Positions 25,012 to 32,772 of a stretch of DNA of 42,336 bases are shown one piece after another. The notes under the pieces are model-generated. The model saw only the letters and a list, made by a program, of their open reading frames with translations. It made no database searches and had not been told where the DNA came from. Source of the stretch: Clostridium lacusfryxellense (lineage in GTDB: Bacteria; Bacillota; Clostridia; Clostridiales; Clostridiaceae); assembly GCF_018861735.1 (NCBI RefSeq), contig NZ_JAHLEB010000047.1:1-42336 (forward strand). Reading direction: 5' to 3'. Position numbers and translations under genes: made by a program. Every line of letters starts with the position of its first letter. Positions within the stretch are counted from its first letter, which is position 1.

Positions 25012-25257
25012 AAGTATGAAATCCTACTGGGGACTTGCAACATGAGCTCGGAACGTGAAATTTTATTAAGGAATTCTAGTCTTTTGTAAATATAAAATTC
25101 TCTGTCGCTTACATTCGGCGTCCTGCCTCAGGTTCGCTAGCTTCCACTTCATGTGGAAGCTCACGAGAATTTTATATTTACAAAAGAAGAATTACTAAAT
25201 AAGATTTCAATGTTTTCTCGCCTCTTGTTGCAAGTCACTCCGTAGAACTTCATGCTT
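25012..25257. repeat. Palindromic fold-back element, family 1, full copy
   Basis: About 245 bp forming one giant imperfect hairpin. The end arms AAGTATGAAATCCTACTGGG... (25012-25042) and TGTTGCAAGTCACTCCGTAG... (25226-25257) are inverted copies. An inner arm TTTTGTAAATATAAAATTCT (from 25082) matches the reverse complement of GAGAATTTTATATTTACAAA (from 25165). The tip contains GTCCTGCCTCAGGTTCGCTA. No coding frame. A second full copy is at 40406-40650. Confidence 0.88.
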
Positions 25258-25332
25258 AATATAACTCAGAGTGGTATAAAATTATCGGGATTTCTGTGTA
25301 GTCAGCTGGGAGAGTAACAATTATTAATTGAT

Positions 25333-25458
25333 ACGTGCTCACATTCAACGTCCTGTGGAAGCTTATGAGAATTTTATATTCGCAAAAGAAGAATTACTAA
25401 ATGAAATTTTAATGTTTCTTCGCTTCTTGTTGCAAGTCACTCCGTAGTAATTTATACT
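25333..25458. repeat. Family 1 element, right arm only
   Basis: Starts near the tip (CAACGTCCTGTGGAAGC) and continues through GAGAATTTTATATTCGCAAA, GAATTACTAAATG and TTGTTGCAAGTCACTCCGTA. It lacks a left arm, so it is a half element placed about 75 bp after the full copy. Confidence 0.8.
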
Positions 25459-25527
25459 AAATATTGCACAGTCTCATAACAATATTTGTAGTTTCTAAGA
25501 AATGTTTTAATAACATATGTTTTTAAG

Positions 25528-25735
25528 CGTAAAAAAAAGTATATATTACGTATAATGCATTTGAATAAGATATAGAACTTCTTATTTTATTTTTAATTAA
25601 GATGCGTTAAGAAAACATATGTTTGAGCGTAGCGAGTTTATGTTTTTAGCAGATTAATTAAAAATAAAATTAGTAGTTCTTAGCGAAATGAATGCATTAA
25701 TCGTATTGCAATACGCGTAATATATACTTTTCTAT
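25528..25735. repeat. Palindromic element, family 2, full copy
   Basis: About 205 bp. Left end AAAAAAAAGTATATATTACG with TATAATGCATT, right end AATGCATTAATCG then TACGCGTAATATATACTTTT. An inner palindrome includes TTTTTAATTAA and AACATATGTTTGAGCG. The right end runs into the 3' end of the SemiSWEET gene, so it may serve as its terminator. Confidence 0.85.
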
Positions 25736-25995
25736 TTTTTATTCTTCTTTAAATCATCTATTGTATATTTTAAAATAATTAGTGCAAAGATAAGGGTTAT
25801 ACCATTGGCGAGTGCTATAGATGTCTGTTTTGTAGCAATTCCATATGTAAACCATAAAAGAACTCCTATAGTAAACATCAGATACATGCTAAAAGAAATT
25901 CCTGAGGTGTTCTTGGTTTTTATTACTTTAATTGCTTGTGGTAAAAAAGAAAGTGTTGTAAAAGCTGCTGCCATAAAACCTAATGATGTAATCAT
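25732..25995 (-). CDS. SemiSWEET-family sugar transporter
   Basis: An 87-residue protein with three membrane helices (LGFMAAAFTTLSFLPQAIKV; ISFSMYLMFTIGVLLWFTYG; IALANGITLIFALIILKYTI). The PQ motif in helix 1 (FLPQ), the FSMYLMF segment and the conserved Trp/Asn sites in helices 2 and 3 (LLWFTYG, LANG) match bacterial SemiSWEETs. These work as dimers that move small sugars passively across the membrane. The start ATG follows CAGGGGGATAATA. It is a single gene with a family 2 palindromic repeat at its 3' end. The natural sugar is unknown. Confidence 0.9.
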   Translation of the reverse strand: MITSLGFMAAAFTTLSFLPQAIKVIKTKNTSGISFSMYLMFTIGVLLWFTYGIATKQTSIALANGITLIFALIILKYTIDDLKKNKK

Positions 25996-26202
25996 TATTA
26001 TCCCCCTGTAAACCTTATTATTTATATTTAACTTCAGTATAACAGATTTTATATTATATATAGTTAGTTTAGTGAGGTTTAAGGCACATTATAAACAAAA
26101 TATAATGGATTTATGTTATTATGAAAGAGGTAATTAAGATTCTGACCTAAGTAAATTAAATAATAAATAATGAATAATTAAATAAATTAAAGGCGGATAT
26201 AT

Positions 26203-26940
26203 ATGAGAAATTTAAAAATGATATTAGAATATGATGGAAGTAGATATAAAGGATGGCAAAAGCAAGAGGATAATGATTTAACAGTGCAAGGTAAAATCCA
26301 AAGCGTTTTATCTAAGATGACAGGTGAGTCAATAGAAGTGGCTGGGTGCGATCGAACTGAAGTAGGAGTCCATGCCGAAAACTATATTGCGAATTTTCAT
26401 ACTGATAAAGATTTAAGCATAGATTCTATTATGGAATATTTATGTGAATTTTTGCCGGATGATATAGCTGTGAAAAACATAGTAGAAGCAAGTGAAAAAT
26501 TTCATGCTGGATATAATATAAAATCAATAACCTATGTGTATAAGATAAATAATAATGAATTAAGAGATGTATTTAATAGAAAATTTGTTTATCATTCAGA
26601 GGCGGAACTTAATTTAGACGATATGAGAATTGCAGCGCAGCATTTAGTTGGAACACATGATTTTCAAGGTTTTGCAACTATAGCAGCTAATACTAAATCA
26701 ACTGTAGAAACTATTAATTACATAAATATAACAGAAGATAAAGGTATAGTTGAAATAGAAGTTAATGGAAATCAATTCTTGTGGAACATGTTAAGAATTA
26801 TTATAGCAAGTCTTATTGATATAGGTGAAGGAAAACTTACTGTAATGGATATAGAAACATTGTTAACTGAAAAAACAGAGTCAAAATATACATTAATGGC
26901 TAAAACAAAAGGATTATCCCTAAGAAATGTTGAGTATTAA
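26203..26940 (+). CDS. truA: TruA-type tRNA pseudouridine synthase, paralogue with altered catalytic motif
   Basis: A 245-residue protein with TruA layout: N-terminal MILEYDGSRYKGWQKQ, core motif, HDFQGFAT, and C-terminal NQFLWNMLRIIIASLIDIG. TruA makes pseudouridine at positions 38-40 of tRNA anticodon arms. The catalytic motif is normally GRTDAGVHA, with Asp as the nucleophile; here it reads CDRTEVGVHA, giving Glu53 in its place. FHAGYNIKS replaces the usual FHARYSAKS. The gene stands alone rather than in the usual ribosomal-protein/ecf cluster, so it is probably a second, diverged paralogue. It may have reduced, changed or no synthase activity. The start ATG follows AAGGCGGATATAT. Confidence 0.85.
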   Translation: MRNLKMILEYDGSRYKGWQKQEDNDLTVQGKIQSVLSKMTGESIEVAGCDRTEVGVHAENYIANFHTDKDLSIDSIMEYLCEFLPDDIAVKNIVEASEKFHAGYNIKSITYVYKINNNELRDVFNRKFVYHSEAELNLDDMRIAAQHLVGTHDFQGFATIAANTKSTVETINYINITEDKGIVEIEVNGNQFLWNMLRIIIASLIDIGEGKLTVMDIETLLTEKTESKYTLMAKTKGLSLRNVEY

Positions 26941-26948
26941 GAAAAATT

Positions 26949-26996
26949 ACACAAAAGGAGAAAGTGATATTATATCGCTTTCTCCTTTTGTGTTTA
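26949..26996 (+). terminator. Terminator after truA-like gene
   Basis: ACACAAAAGGAGAAAGTGAT (26949-26968) pairs with ATCGCTTTCTCCTTTTGTGT (26974-26993) with one G-U-type mismatch, then TTTACATAA. Confidence 0.9.
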
Positions 26997-27166
26997 CATA
27001 ACCATTATCCATACAAAATATGAATATATTAGAGGAATTAAACATTTAATGTCGAATTACATTAAATTGAAGTAATATATAAGTTTACATATATATTTAA
27101 AATTTTGAAATAGGGGGTAAAACATAAGTTACTCAGAGTACTTATGCTTTATATTAGGGGGAAGAA

Positions 27167-28813
27167 ATGCTTAATTCGCAAAAGAAGAAAATACTTGCAA
27201 CAATAATTTTTTTAACATCTCTTTGTACAATAACGTTTTTAATAATATCATATTTTGCTGTTAAAACAGCAGTTATAAGTCAGATGAAATTTGATGGATC
27301 AACTTTGGTAGGGACAGTTAGTAGTGAAATAAAGGGGTATAGCCTCGATGAGGTAGATAAGATAAGAGATATAATAGTGAATGTGAAAAAAGAGGGTAAT
27401 GGTAATATTTCTTATGTATCTCTTGTTGATGCAAATGCTAAGATGATTGTTAGCAGTGATGAAACATCATCTACTATTAAAAAAACAGAAGGAAATACAG
27501 AGACTTCAGGAAAAAGTAGTGAAGAGACAGATGCTGTATCTGCTGCAACAGAGCAGGGAGATGTTAGTGCGGTGGTGAAGGAAGAAAAAACTGAAGGATT
27601 TATATTTAAGGCTCCAGATGGTAAAAATGTTTATAATGTTTCAGCACCTTTTTATGAGAATTCTAAACCTATAGGTACTATTAATATTGGAATATCGCTT
27701 GAAAATATGTATAGCGTAATACTTAAGAGTATGCTTTCTTCGCTAGGGATATCGCTAGTTATTCAGCTATTGGCATTAGTAATTGGAATAATAATTTCTA
27801 AAAATATATCCATGCCATTAATTAGAATTGTAGATAAACTTGAATATTTTTCACGCGGTGATTTAACAGTGAATTTTGAGAGTAAAAGCCGTGATGAGAT
27901 AAAAAAACTTACGGATGGACTTAATAATATATCTGGTTATTTAACATCTTCAGGGCAAGAGGTAGCCGCATCTAGTGAGGAAATGTCTCAATCTATAGAT
28001 GTTGTGTTTAAAGGAATGGCGGAGCAGAACACAAATATAAGTGAAATTGTAGTTGTAGTAGATAGATTTGGGCAAAGGCTAGATGATATTCAAAATAAAG
28101 TTAAGATGATATCTGAAAGCGGGGTAGAAATTAAACAAAGTGCTGATGATGGAGCCATAAAACTTGAAGAATTAGTGAATTCTATACATGATGTAAAAAA
28201 TTCTTTTGAACTTTCAGAAGAGGGTATTAGGTATTTAAACATTAATGTAGGTAAAATAGGTGAAATAACTAATGTGATAAATAATGTGGCTGAGCAGACG
28301 AATCTTCTTGCATTAAATGCAGCGATTGAGGCAGCAAGAGCAGGAGAATCTGGTAGGGGGTTTGCAGTAGTTGCTGAGGAAATAAGAAAGCTTTCAAAAC
28401 AAGTATTAGAGTCAGCGATGAATATTAATGGACTTATAGAACTTGTAGGAAATGGAACTTCACAGGTCTCAGAATTAACGGTAGTTTTATCGGGGAAACT
28501 TGGTAATCAAATGAGCATTATTGAAGGGACTGTAGATTCATTTAAAAATATTCAAAAGGAAGTTAATGGAACAATTGCTCAGATGGATGATGCATCCAAG
28601 GCTCTGAGCGATTCAGTTAAAGAAAAAGAGATTATTAAAATTAGTGTTGAAGAATTGGCAGTTGTGTCAAAAGAAGTATCAGCATCTACGCAAGAAATAT
28701 CTACTGCATCTACAAAGCAGGCAGAGAGTATTAGTCAGCTTTCAGCAACAGCGCAAGAATTAAATGCTATGGCGTTTGGGTTAAATGAAGAGGTTGAAAA
28801 GTTTAAGGTATAA
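27167..28813 (+). CDS. Methyl-accepting chemotaxis protein
   Basis: A 548-residue chemoreceptor. Membrane helix 1 (residues about 9-33) is followed by an extracellular sensor region of about 150 residues with an unusual Ser/Thr/Glu-rich insert (about 98-145, [20 protein letters not shown]). Helix 2 (about 186-210) and a HAMP domain ([20 protein letters not shown]) come next. The long signalling coiled coil has the highly conserved tip [19 protein letters not shown] and [15 protein letters not shown]. Such receptors control CheA and flagellar or other motility. The ligand cannot be told from sequence. The start ATG follows AGGGGGAAGAA. It converges with the DUF362 gene, with a family 2 palindrome between them. 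Confidence 0.93.
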   Translation: MLNSQKKKILATIIFLTSLCTITFLIISYFAVKTAVISQMKFDGSTLVGTVSSEIKGYSLDEVDKIRDIIVNVKKEGNGNISYVSLVDANAKMIVSSDETSSTIKKTEGNTETSGKSSEETDAVSAATEQGDVSAVVKEEKTEGFIFKAPDGKNVYNVSAPFYENSKPIGTINIGISLENMYSVILKSMLSSLGISLVIQLLALVIGIIISKNISMPLIRIVDKLEYFSRGDLTVNFESKSRDEIKKLTDGLNNISGYLTSSGQEVAASSEEMSQSIDVVFKGMAEQNTNISEIVVVVDRFGQRLDDIQNKVKMISESGVEIKQSADDGAIKLEELVNSIHDVKNSFELSEEGIRYLNINVGKIGEITNVINNVAEQTNLLALNAAIEAARAGESGRGFAVVAEEIRKLSKQVLESAMNINGLIELVGNGTSQVSELTVVLSGKLGNQMSIIEGTVDSFKNIQKEVNGTIAQMDDASKALSDSVKEKEIIKISVEELAVVSKEVSASTQEISTASTKQAESISQLSATAQELNAMAFGLNEEVEKFKV

Positions 28814-28838
28814 ATAAAAATACTAAAGTTTTAAACAC

Positions 28839-28938
28839 AAAAAAAAGTATATATTACGTATAATGCATTAAAATTAGCAGTTCTTAGCGAAGTGAATGCA
28901 TTAATCGTATTGCAATACGCGTAATATACACTTTTTTT
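28839..28938. repeat. Palindromic element, family 2, internally deleted copy
   Basis: About 100 bp with the same ends as the copy at 25528 (AAAAAAAGTATATATTACGT and CGTAATATACACTTTTTTT) and TTCTTAGCGAAGTGAATGCA, but missing about 110 bp of the middle. It lies exactly between convergent genes and gives T runs on both strands, so it probably acts as a two-way terminator. Confidence 0.88.
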
Positions 28939-30049
28939 ATTTAATTGTTACTATTTCATATTCAGTAGTACCAAACCCGATTTCATTTGCATGGTCTAAA
29001 CCGACTTTCCAATTTGTATCAGGATGAATATTAGAAAATTTATCATCACCCTCATGATAATGGTTGTCTGTAAGTTCACATCCGTGCAATGCTGTTGCAT
29101 TATTAACCATATCAACACAGGCTTGATCTAAAGCTACTGGATCAAAGGATGCAGCGATACCTATATCTGGAATAATTGCTACATCATTTTCCGGAGAACA
29201 ATCGCAGTTAGGGGAAACATTCATAATAAAGCTAATATGAAAATTTGGTTTATCTTTAATAACTGCATAAGTGTATTCTGCTATTTTTTCATTAGCACTG
29301 TCAGCAGACTCATTCCACTTTATTGTTGCTGAGCCATAGTGACAGACAGCTACGCATTGACCACATCCTACGCATTTATCATAATCTATTGTTGCTTTTT
29401 TGTCTTCATTAAAAGTAATTGCTTCATGCAAACAATGTTTAACGCATTGACCACAACTTACACATTTACTATGTTTCATAAAAGGTTTTGATGCTGAATG
29501 CATTTCAAGTTTGCCTCCGACGGATCCGCAGCCCATACCTAAATTCTTTAATGCCCCACCAAAACCAGTCATTTCATGACCTTTAAAATGATTCATAGAA
29601 ATAATTATATCTGAATCTGCAATTGCTGAACCTATTTTTGCAGTTTTACAATGTTTTTGGTTTATTGGAATTTCTCTATAATCTCCACCCTTTAGTCCAT
29701 CTGCAATTATTACATTACAACCAACAGACATTGGATTAAAACCATTTTCCATAGCGGATTCAATATGGTCTACAGCATTGTGTCTTCTTCCTGAGTATAA
29801 AGTATTCGAATCAGTAAGGAATGGCTTTCCACCTAGTTCTTTCACAAGTTTAACAATACTTGCAGCATAGTTTGGCCTTATGTATGAAAGATTTCCTGGC
29901 TCTCCAAAATGAATTTTTATAGCTACAAATTTGCTTTTGAAATCAATATTTTTAATACCGGCCTCGATTACAAGTTTTTGAAGTTTATCTAGTAGATTAT
30001 ATCCTGGTTTTGTTCTTAAATTTGTAAAATATACTTTTGATTTTTCCAT
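28937..30049 (-). CDS. DUF362 protein with two 4Fe-4S clusters
   Basis: A 370-residue cytoplasmic protein. The DUF362 part (residues 1-190) has IKIHFGEPGNLSYIRP, LTDSNTLYSGRR and SMNHFKGHEMTGFGGALKNL. Two ferredoxin-type motifs follow: CVSCGQCVKHC (about 193-203) and CVGCGQCVAVC (about 225-235). The C-terminal part resumes DUF362 (NCDCSPENDVAIIPDIGIAA, DPVALDQACVD). The family is widespread in anaerobes and probably takes part in electron transfer, but no reaction is firmly established. It is a single gene; the start ATG follows TTGGAGGTACATTA. Confidence 0.9.
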   Translation of the reverse strand: MEKSKVYFTNLRTKPGYNLLDKLQKLVIEAGIKNIDFKSKFVAIKIHFGEPGNLSYIRPNYAASIVKLVKELGGKPFLTDSNTLYSGRRHNAVDHIESAMENGFNPMSVGCNVIIADGLKGGDYREIPINQKHCKTAKIGSAIADSDIIISMNHFKGHEMTGFGGALKNLGMGCGSVGGKLEMHSASKPFMKHSKCVSCGQCVKHCLHEAITFNEDKKATIDYDKCVGCGQCVAVCHYGSATIKWNESADSANEKIAEYTYAVIKDKPNFHISFIMNVSPNCDCSPENDVAIIPDIGIAASFDPVALDQACVDMVNNATALHGCELTDNHYHEGDDKFSNIHPDTNWKVGLDHANEIGFGTTEYEIVTIK

Positions 30050-30351
30050 TAATGTACCTCCAATTAATTTAACTATTATTTAACTATTATGATTTTATTA
30101 TAATATTATGGGATTTCTATCACCTATTATATTATTATATCATACTGTAACATGTATTTTATTTTTTAGCATAACAGACATATTTTAATTAGGTTTTATT
30201 TGATTAGATTTTTATTGAATTATCATATTAATATATGATATATATTTATAAAATTTATAAAATTTAAAATATATAATAATATTTGTGACTAAAAATATAT
30301 CTTTTAAAACGATGAAACAGTTTACAATGAGTAGCTGCAAACCCTTTGAGA
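30050..30351. other. AT-rich intergenic region
   Basis: Three hundred bases, very AT-rich, between the divergent DUF362 and marR genes. I see no gene or clear element until the palindrome at 30352. Confidence 0.4.
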
Positions 30352-30369
30352 GCATACGTTAACGTGTGC
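30352..30369. promoter_or_regulatory. 18-bp palindrome upstream of the marR promoter
   Basis: GCATACGTTAACGTGTGC is symmetric in 16 of 18 positions and stands 22 bases upstream of the -35 box. It is a good candidate operator. Confidence 0.6.
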
Positions 30370-30391
30370 CCAATTATCTCTTAAATATGTA

Positions 30392-30420
30392 TTGACATAA
30401 AATATTTATGGGATTATAAT
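30392..30420 (+). promoter_or_regulatory. Consensus promoter of the marR-ABC operon
   Basis: TTGACA (30392-30397), 17 bases, TATAAT (30415-30420): both boxes are perfect matches to the housekeeping consensus with ideal spacing. A strong promoter like this normally needs a repressor. Confidence 0.9.
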
Positions 30421-30427
30421 ATAATTC

Positions 30428-30472
30428 GTAGACGAAATATACGTACACGAAACATTTGCATGCGAAATACAT
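30428..30472 (+). repeat. Three 15-bp direct repeats at the marR transcription start
   Basis: Units GTAGACGAAATATAC, GTACACGAAACATTT and GCATGCGAAATACAT follow each other without gaps, sharing the core CGAAA(T/C)A. They run from about +1 to +46 and end before the ribosome site. Confidence 0.85.
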
Positions 30473-30489
30473 TTTTAGGTGGTGATAAA

Positions 30490-30930
30490 GTGGAAACATT
30501 GAATGAAAGTATGGAAGTTGCGAAACTTTTTCAAGAGGTTATGCAGTTATTTAAACATAGTATGAGTAAAGTACTTTGTGACACAGGTATTTCTGCGCCT
30601 CAAGGTATGGTTTTGGGGCTTTTAAGTAAAAAAAAGAAACTGAAGATAACAGAACTTAGCAATGAGCTTTGTCTATCGAATAGTACAGTCTCAGGAATTA
30701 TTGACAGGCTTGAGAAACAGGAAATGGTAGTACGTGAAAGAAGCGAAGATGATAAGAGAGTAGTTTACGTAAGTATATCGCCAAACTTTAAAGATATGCA
30801 TAAAAGTTTTCATAAGCAATTCGAAAAAAACCTTGCAGATGTAATGACTAAGGGAAATACAGAGGAAATTCATAAAATATTTGAAGGTTTAGATACACTT
30901 AAGAAGCTTTTAATTGATCAAGAAAAATAA
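30490..30930 (+). CDS. MarR family transcriptional regulator
   Basis: A 146-residue winged-helix regulator. Residues about 45-105 are the MarR domain: LKITELSNELCLSNSTVSGI is the helix-turn-helix, and RLEKQEMVVRERSEDDKRVV is the wing with the conserved D-x-R. MarR proteins bind as dimers to palindromes and are usually released by small lipophilic or drug-like ligands. The start is GTG 30490, with GGTGG upstream; the ATG at 30460 lies within the direct repeats. It is the first gene of an operon with two ABC exporter genes, so it very likely represses the operon and itself. Confidence 0.92.
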   Translation: METLNESMEVAKLFQEVMQLFKHSMSKVLCDTGISAPQGMVLGLLSKKKKLKITELSNELCLSNSTVSGIIDRLEKQEMVVRERSEDDKRVVYVSISPNFKDMHKSFHKQFEKNLADVMTKGNTEEIHKIFEGLDTLKKLLIDQEK

Positions 30931-30996
30931 AACAAAAATAAGCAATAGTAATAAGACAATAATGTTAAGGCAATAACAATGAATGGGGATGATATT

Positions 30997-32772
30997 TTGA
31001 TTAAATTATTTAAGTTTTTAAAAGAGTACACATTACAGATAATAGCAATAGTAATATTAATTTTTACTCAAGTGCTTGCAAATCTATATTTACCAACTTT
31101 AATGGCAGATATAGTAGATAAGGGGATAGCACATAAGGATGTAGTTCAAACTATTTCATTTTTAGGATATAGTGGATCTTATAAAGGAATAGATTATATT
31201 ATTAGAATAGGAATAATAATGCTTATAATTTCAGCAGGTGGGGCTATATGCTCAGTTATATCTGCATTCCTATCATCAAAAACTGCGGTAGGACTTGGCA
31301 GAATTATACGTAATAAATTATTTACTAAGGTTGAAGGATTTTCTCTACATGAATTCGATAAAGTTGGTACCGCAACACTTATAACAAGGACAACAAATGA
31401 TGTTACTCAGGTTCAAACAGCAACAGTAATGATATTTTCTATCATGCTTTTTGCACCTCTAACTGCTATAGGTGGTATTGTTATGGCTCTAAGAGAAGAT
31501 ACACAACTAACTTGGATTTTCGCAGTTGTAATACCGCTTCTTGGAATTATTATCGGAATAACTCTTAAGTTTGCAATGCCGTTATTTAAATTAATGCAAG
31601 TAAAAATAGATAAATTAAATCTTGTATTACGTGAATCACTAACTGGTATTAGAGTTGTACGAGCATTTAACCGTATAGATACTGAAAAGGCTAGATTCGA
31701 TGATGCTAATACTGATCTTATGGACAATGCTGTAAAAGTTAACAAAATAATGGCGTTCTTATTGCCAATAATGATGTTAATTATGAATGTAACAACAGTT
31801 GGTATTATATGGTTCGGTGGTAAAAGAATAGATGCTGGAAGTATGGAAGTTGGTTCATTAATAGCATTTATGCAATATGGAATGCAAATTTTATTCGGAT
31901 TCTTAATGCTTGCTATGGTATTTATAATGATACCAAGAGCACAAGCATCTGCAATAAGAATAAATGAAGTATTAGAAATGGAGCCGGAAATAATTGATCC
32001 AAAGAAATTTATATCGGCTGATAAACAAAGTGGATATGTTGAATTTAGGGATGTAACATTTAGCTACCCTGGCGCAGATCAACCAGCTATTAGCAACATA
32101 TCATTTAGCACAAGACCTGGAGAAACAACAGCTATTATTGGTGGTACAGGTTCTGGTAAATCAACACTTATAAACTTAATACCTCGTTTTTATGATGCAA
32201 CTAGTGGACAGGTTTTTGTTGATGGAGTGGATGTGCGCGAAATGAGTCAGGAGAGTCTACGCTGTAAAATAGGTTTTGTTCCTCAAAACACTGTACTGTT
32301 TACTGGAACTATTGCAGAGAATATTAAATATGGTAAGGACAATGCTACTACTGAGGAAATTCAGCATGCAGCAACTGTAGCACAAGCTACTGACTTTATT
32401 AATGAAACGAAAGAAGGATATGACCATCCTATTGCCCAAGGAGGAACAAATGTTTCTGGTGGACAAAAACAACGTCTATCTATAGCTCGTGCATTAGTTA
32501 GAAAACCTGAAATATATATATTTGATGATAGTTTTTCAGCACTTGATTTTAAAACAGATGCAAAATTACGTGCAGCACTTAAAAAAGAAACAGCAGAATC
32601 TACAGTAATAATCATTGCACAAAGAGTTGCAACTGTTATGGACGCAGATAGAATAATAGTAATAGATGATGGCAGCATCGCAGGTATGGGAACCCACAAG
32701 GAACTTTTATCTAGTTGTAAGATATATCATGAGATTGTATCTTCACAGCTTTCAGAGGAGGAATTATCATGA
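30997..32772 (+). CDS. ABC exporter subunit with degenerate catalytic site
   Basis: A half-transporter of about 591 residues: six membrane helices (to about residue 320) and a nucleotide-binding domain. Walker A is GGTGSGKSTL, the signature is VSGGQKQRL and Walker B is IYIFDDSFSALD. In the last, the catalytic Glu is replaced by Asp. This is typical of one half of heterodimeric multidrug exporters (BmrCD, LmrCD, TM287/288 type). The best start is TTG 30997, eight bases from GGGG in GGGGATGAT; an ATG at 30979 is the alternative. Its stop overlaps the ATG of the partner gene by 4 bases, so equal production is expected. Confidence 0.92.
   Translation: MIKLFKFLKEYTLQIIAIVILIFTQVLANLYLPTLMADIVDKGIAHKDVVQTISFLGYSGSYKGIDYIIRIGIIMLIISAGGAICSVISAFLSSKTAVGLGRIIRNKLFTKVEGFSLHEFDKVGTATLITRTTNDVTQVQTATVMIFSIMLFAPLTAIGGIVMALREDTQLTWIFAVVIPLLGIIIGITLKFAMPLFKLMQVKIDKLNLVLRESLTGIRVVRAFNRIDTEKARFDDANTDLMDNAVKVNKIMAFLLPIMMLIMNVTTVGIIWFGGKRIDAGSMEVGSLIAFMQYGMQILFGFLMLAMVFIMIPRAQASAIRINEVLEMEPEIIDPKKFISADKQSGYVEFRDVTFSYPGADQPAISNISFSTRPGETTAIIGGTGSGKSTLINLIPRFYDATSGQVFVDGVDVREMSQESLRCKIGFVPQNTVLFTGTIAENIKYGKDNATTEEIQHAATVAQATDFINETKEGYDHPIAQGGTNVSGGQKQRLSIARALVRKPEIYIFDDSFSALDFKTDAKLRAALKKETAESTVIIIAQRVATVMDADRIIVIDDGSIAGMGTHKELLSSCKIYHEIVSSQLSEEELS

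Noticed and set aside
25017-25046. Tiny frame MKSYWGLAT after the VWA gene with a ribosome-like GAGAGGG
   Set aside because: It lies in the left arm of the palindromic repeat and stops after nine codons; not a gene on present evidence.
25012-25257. tRNA or integron attC-like site because of the GGTTCG segment
   Set aside because: GGTTCGCTAG resembles a T-loop, but no cloverleaf can be built and there is no integrase; the full-length palindrome explains it.
27122-27147. Riboswitch before the chemoreceptor
   Set aside because: Only a simple CATAAGT/ACTTATG hairpin is present; no cyclic-di-GMP aptamer core was found.
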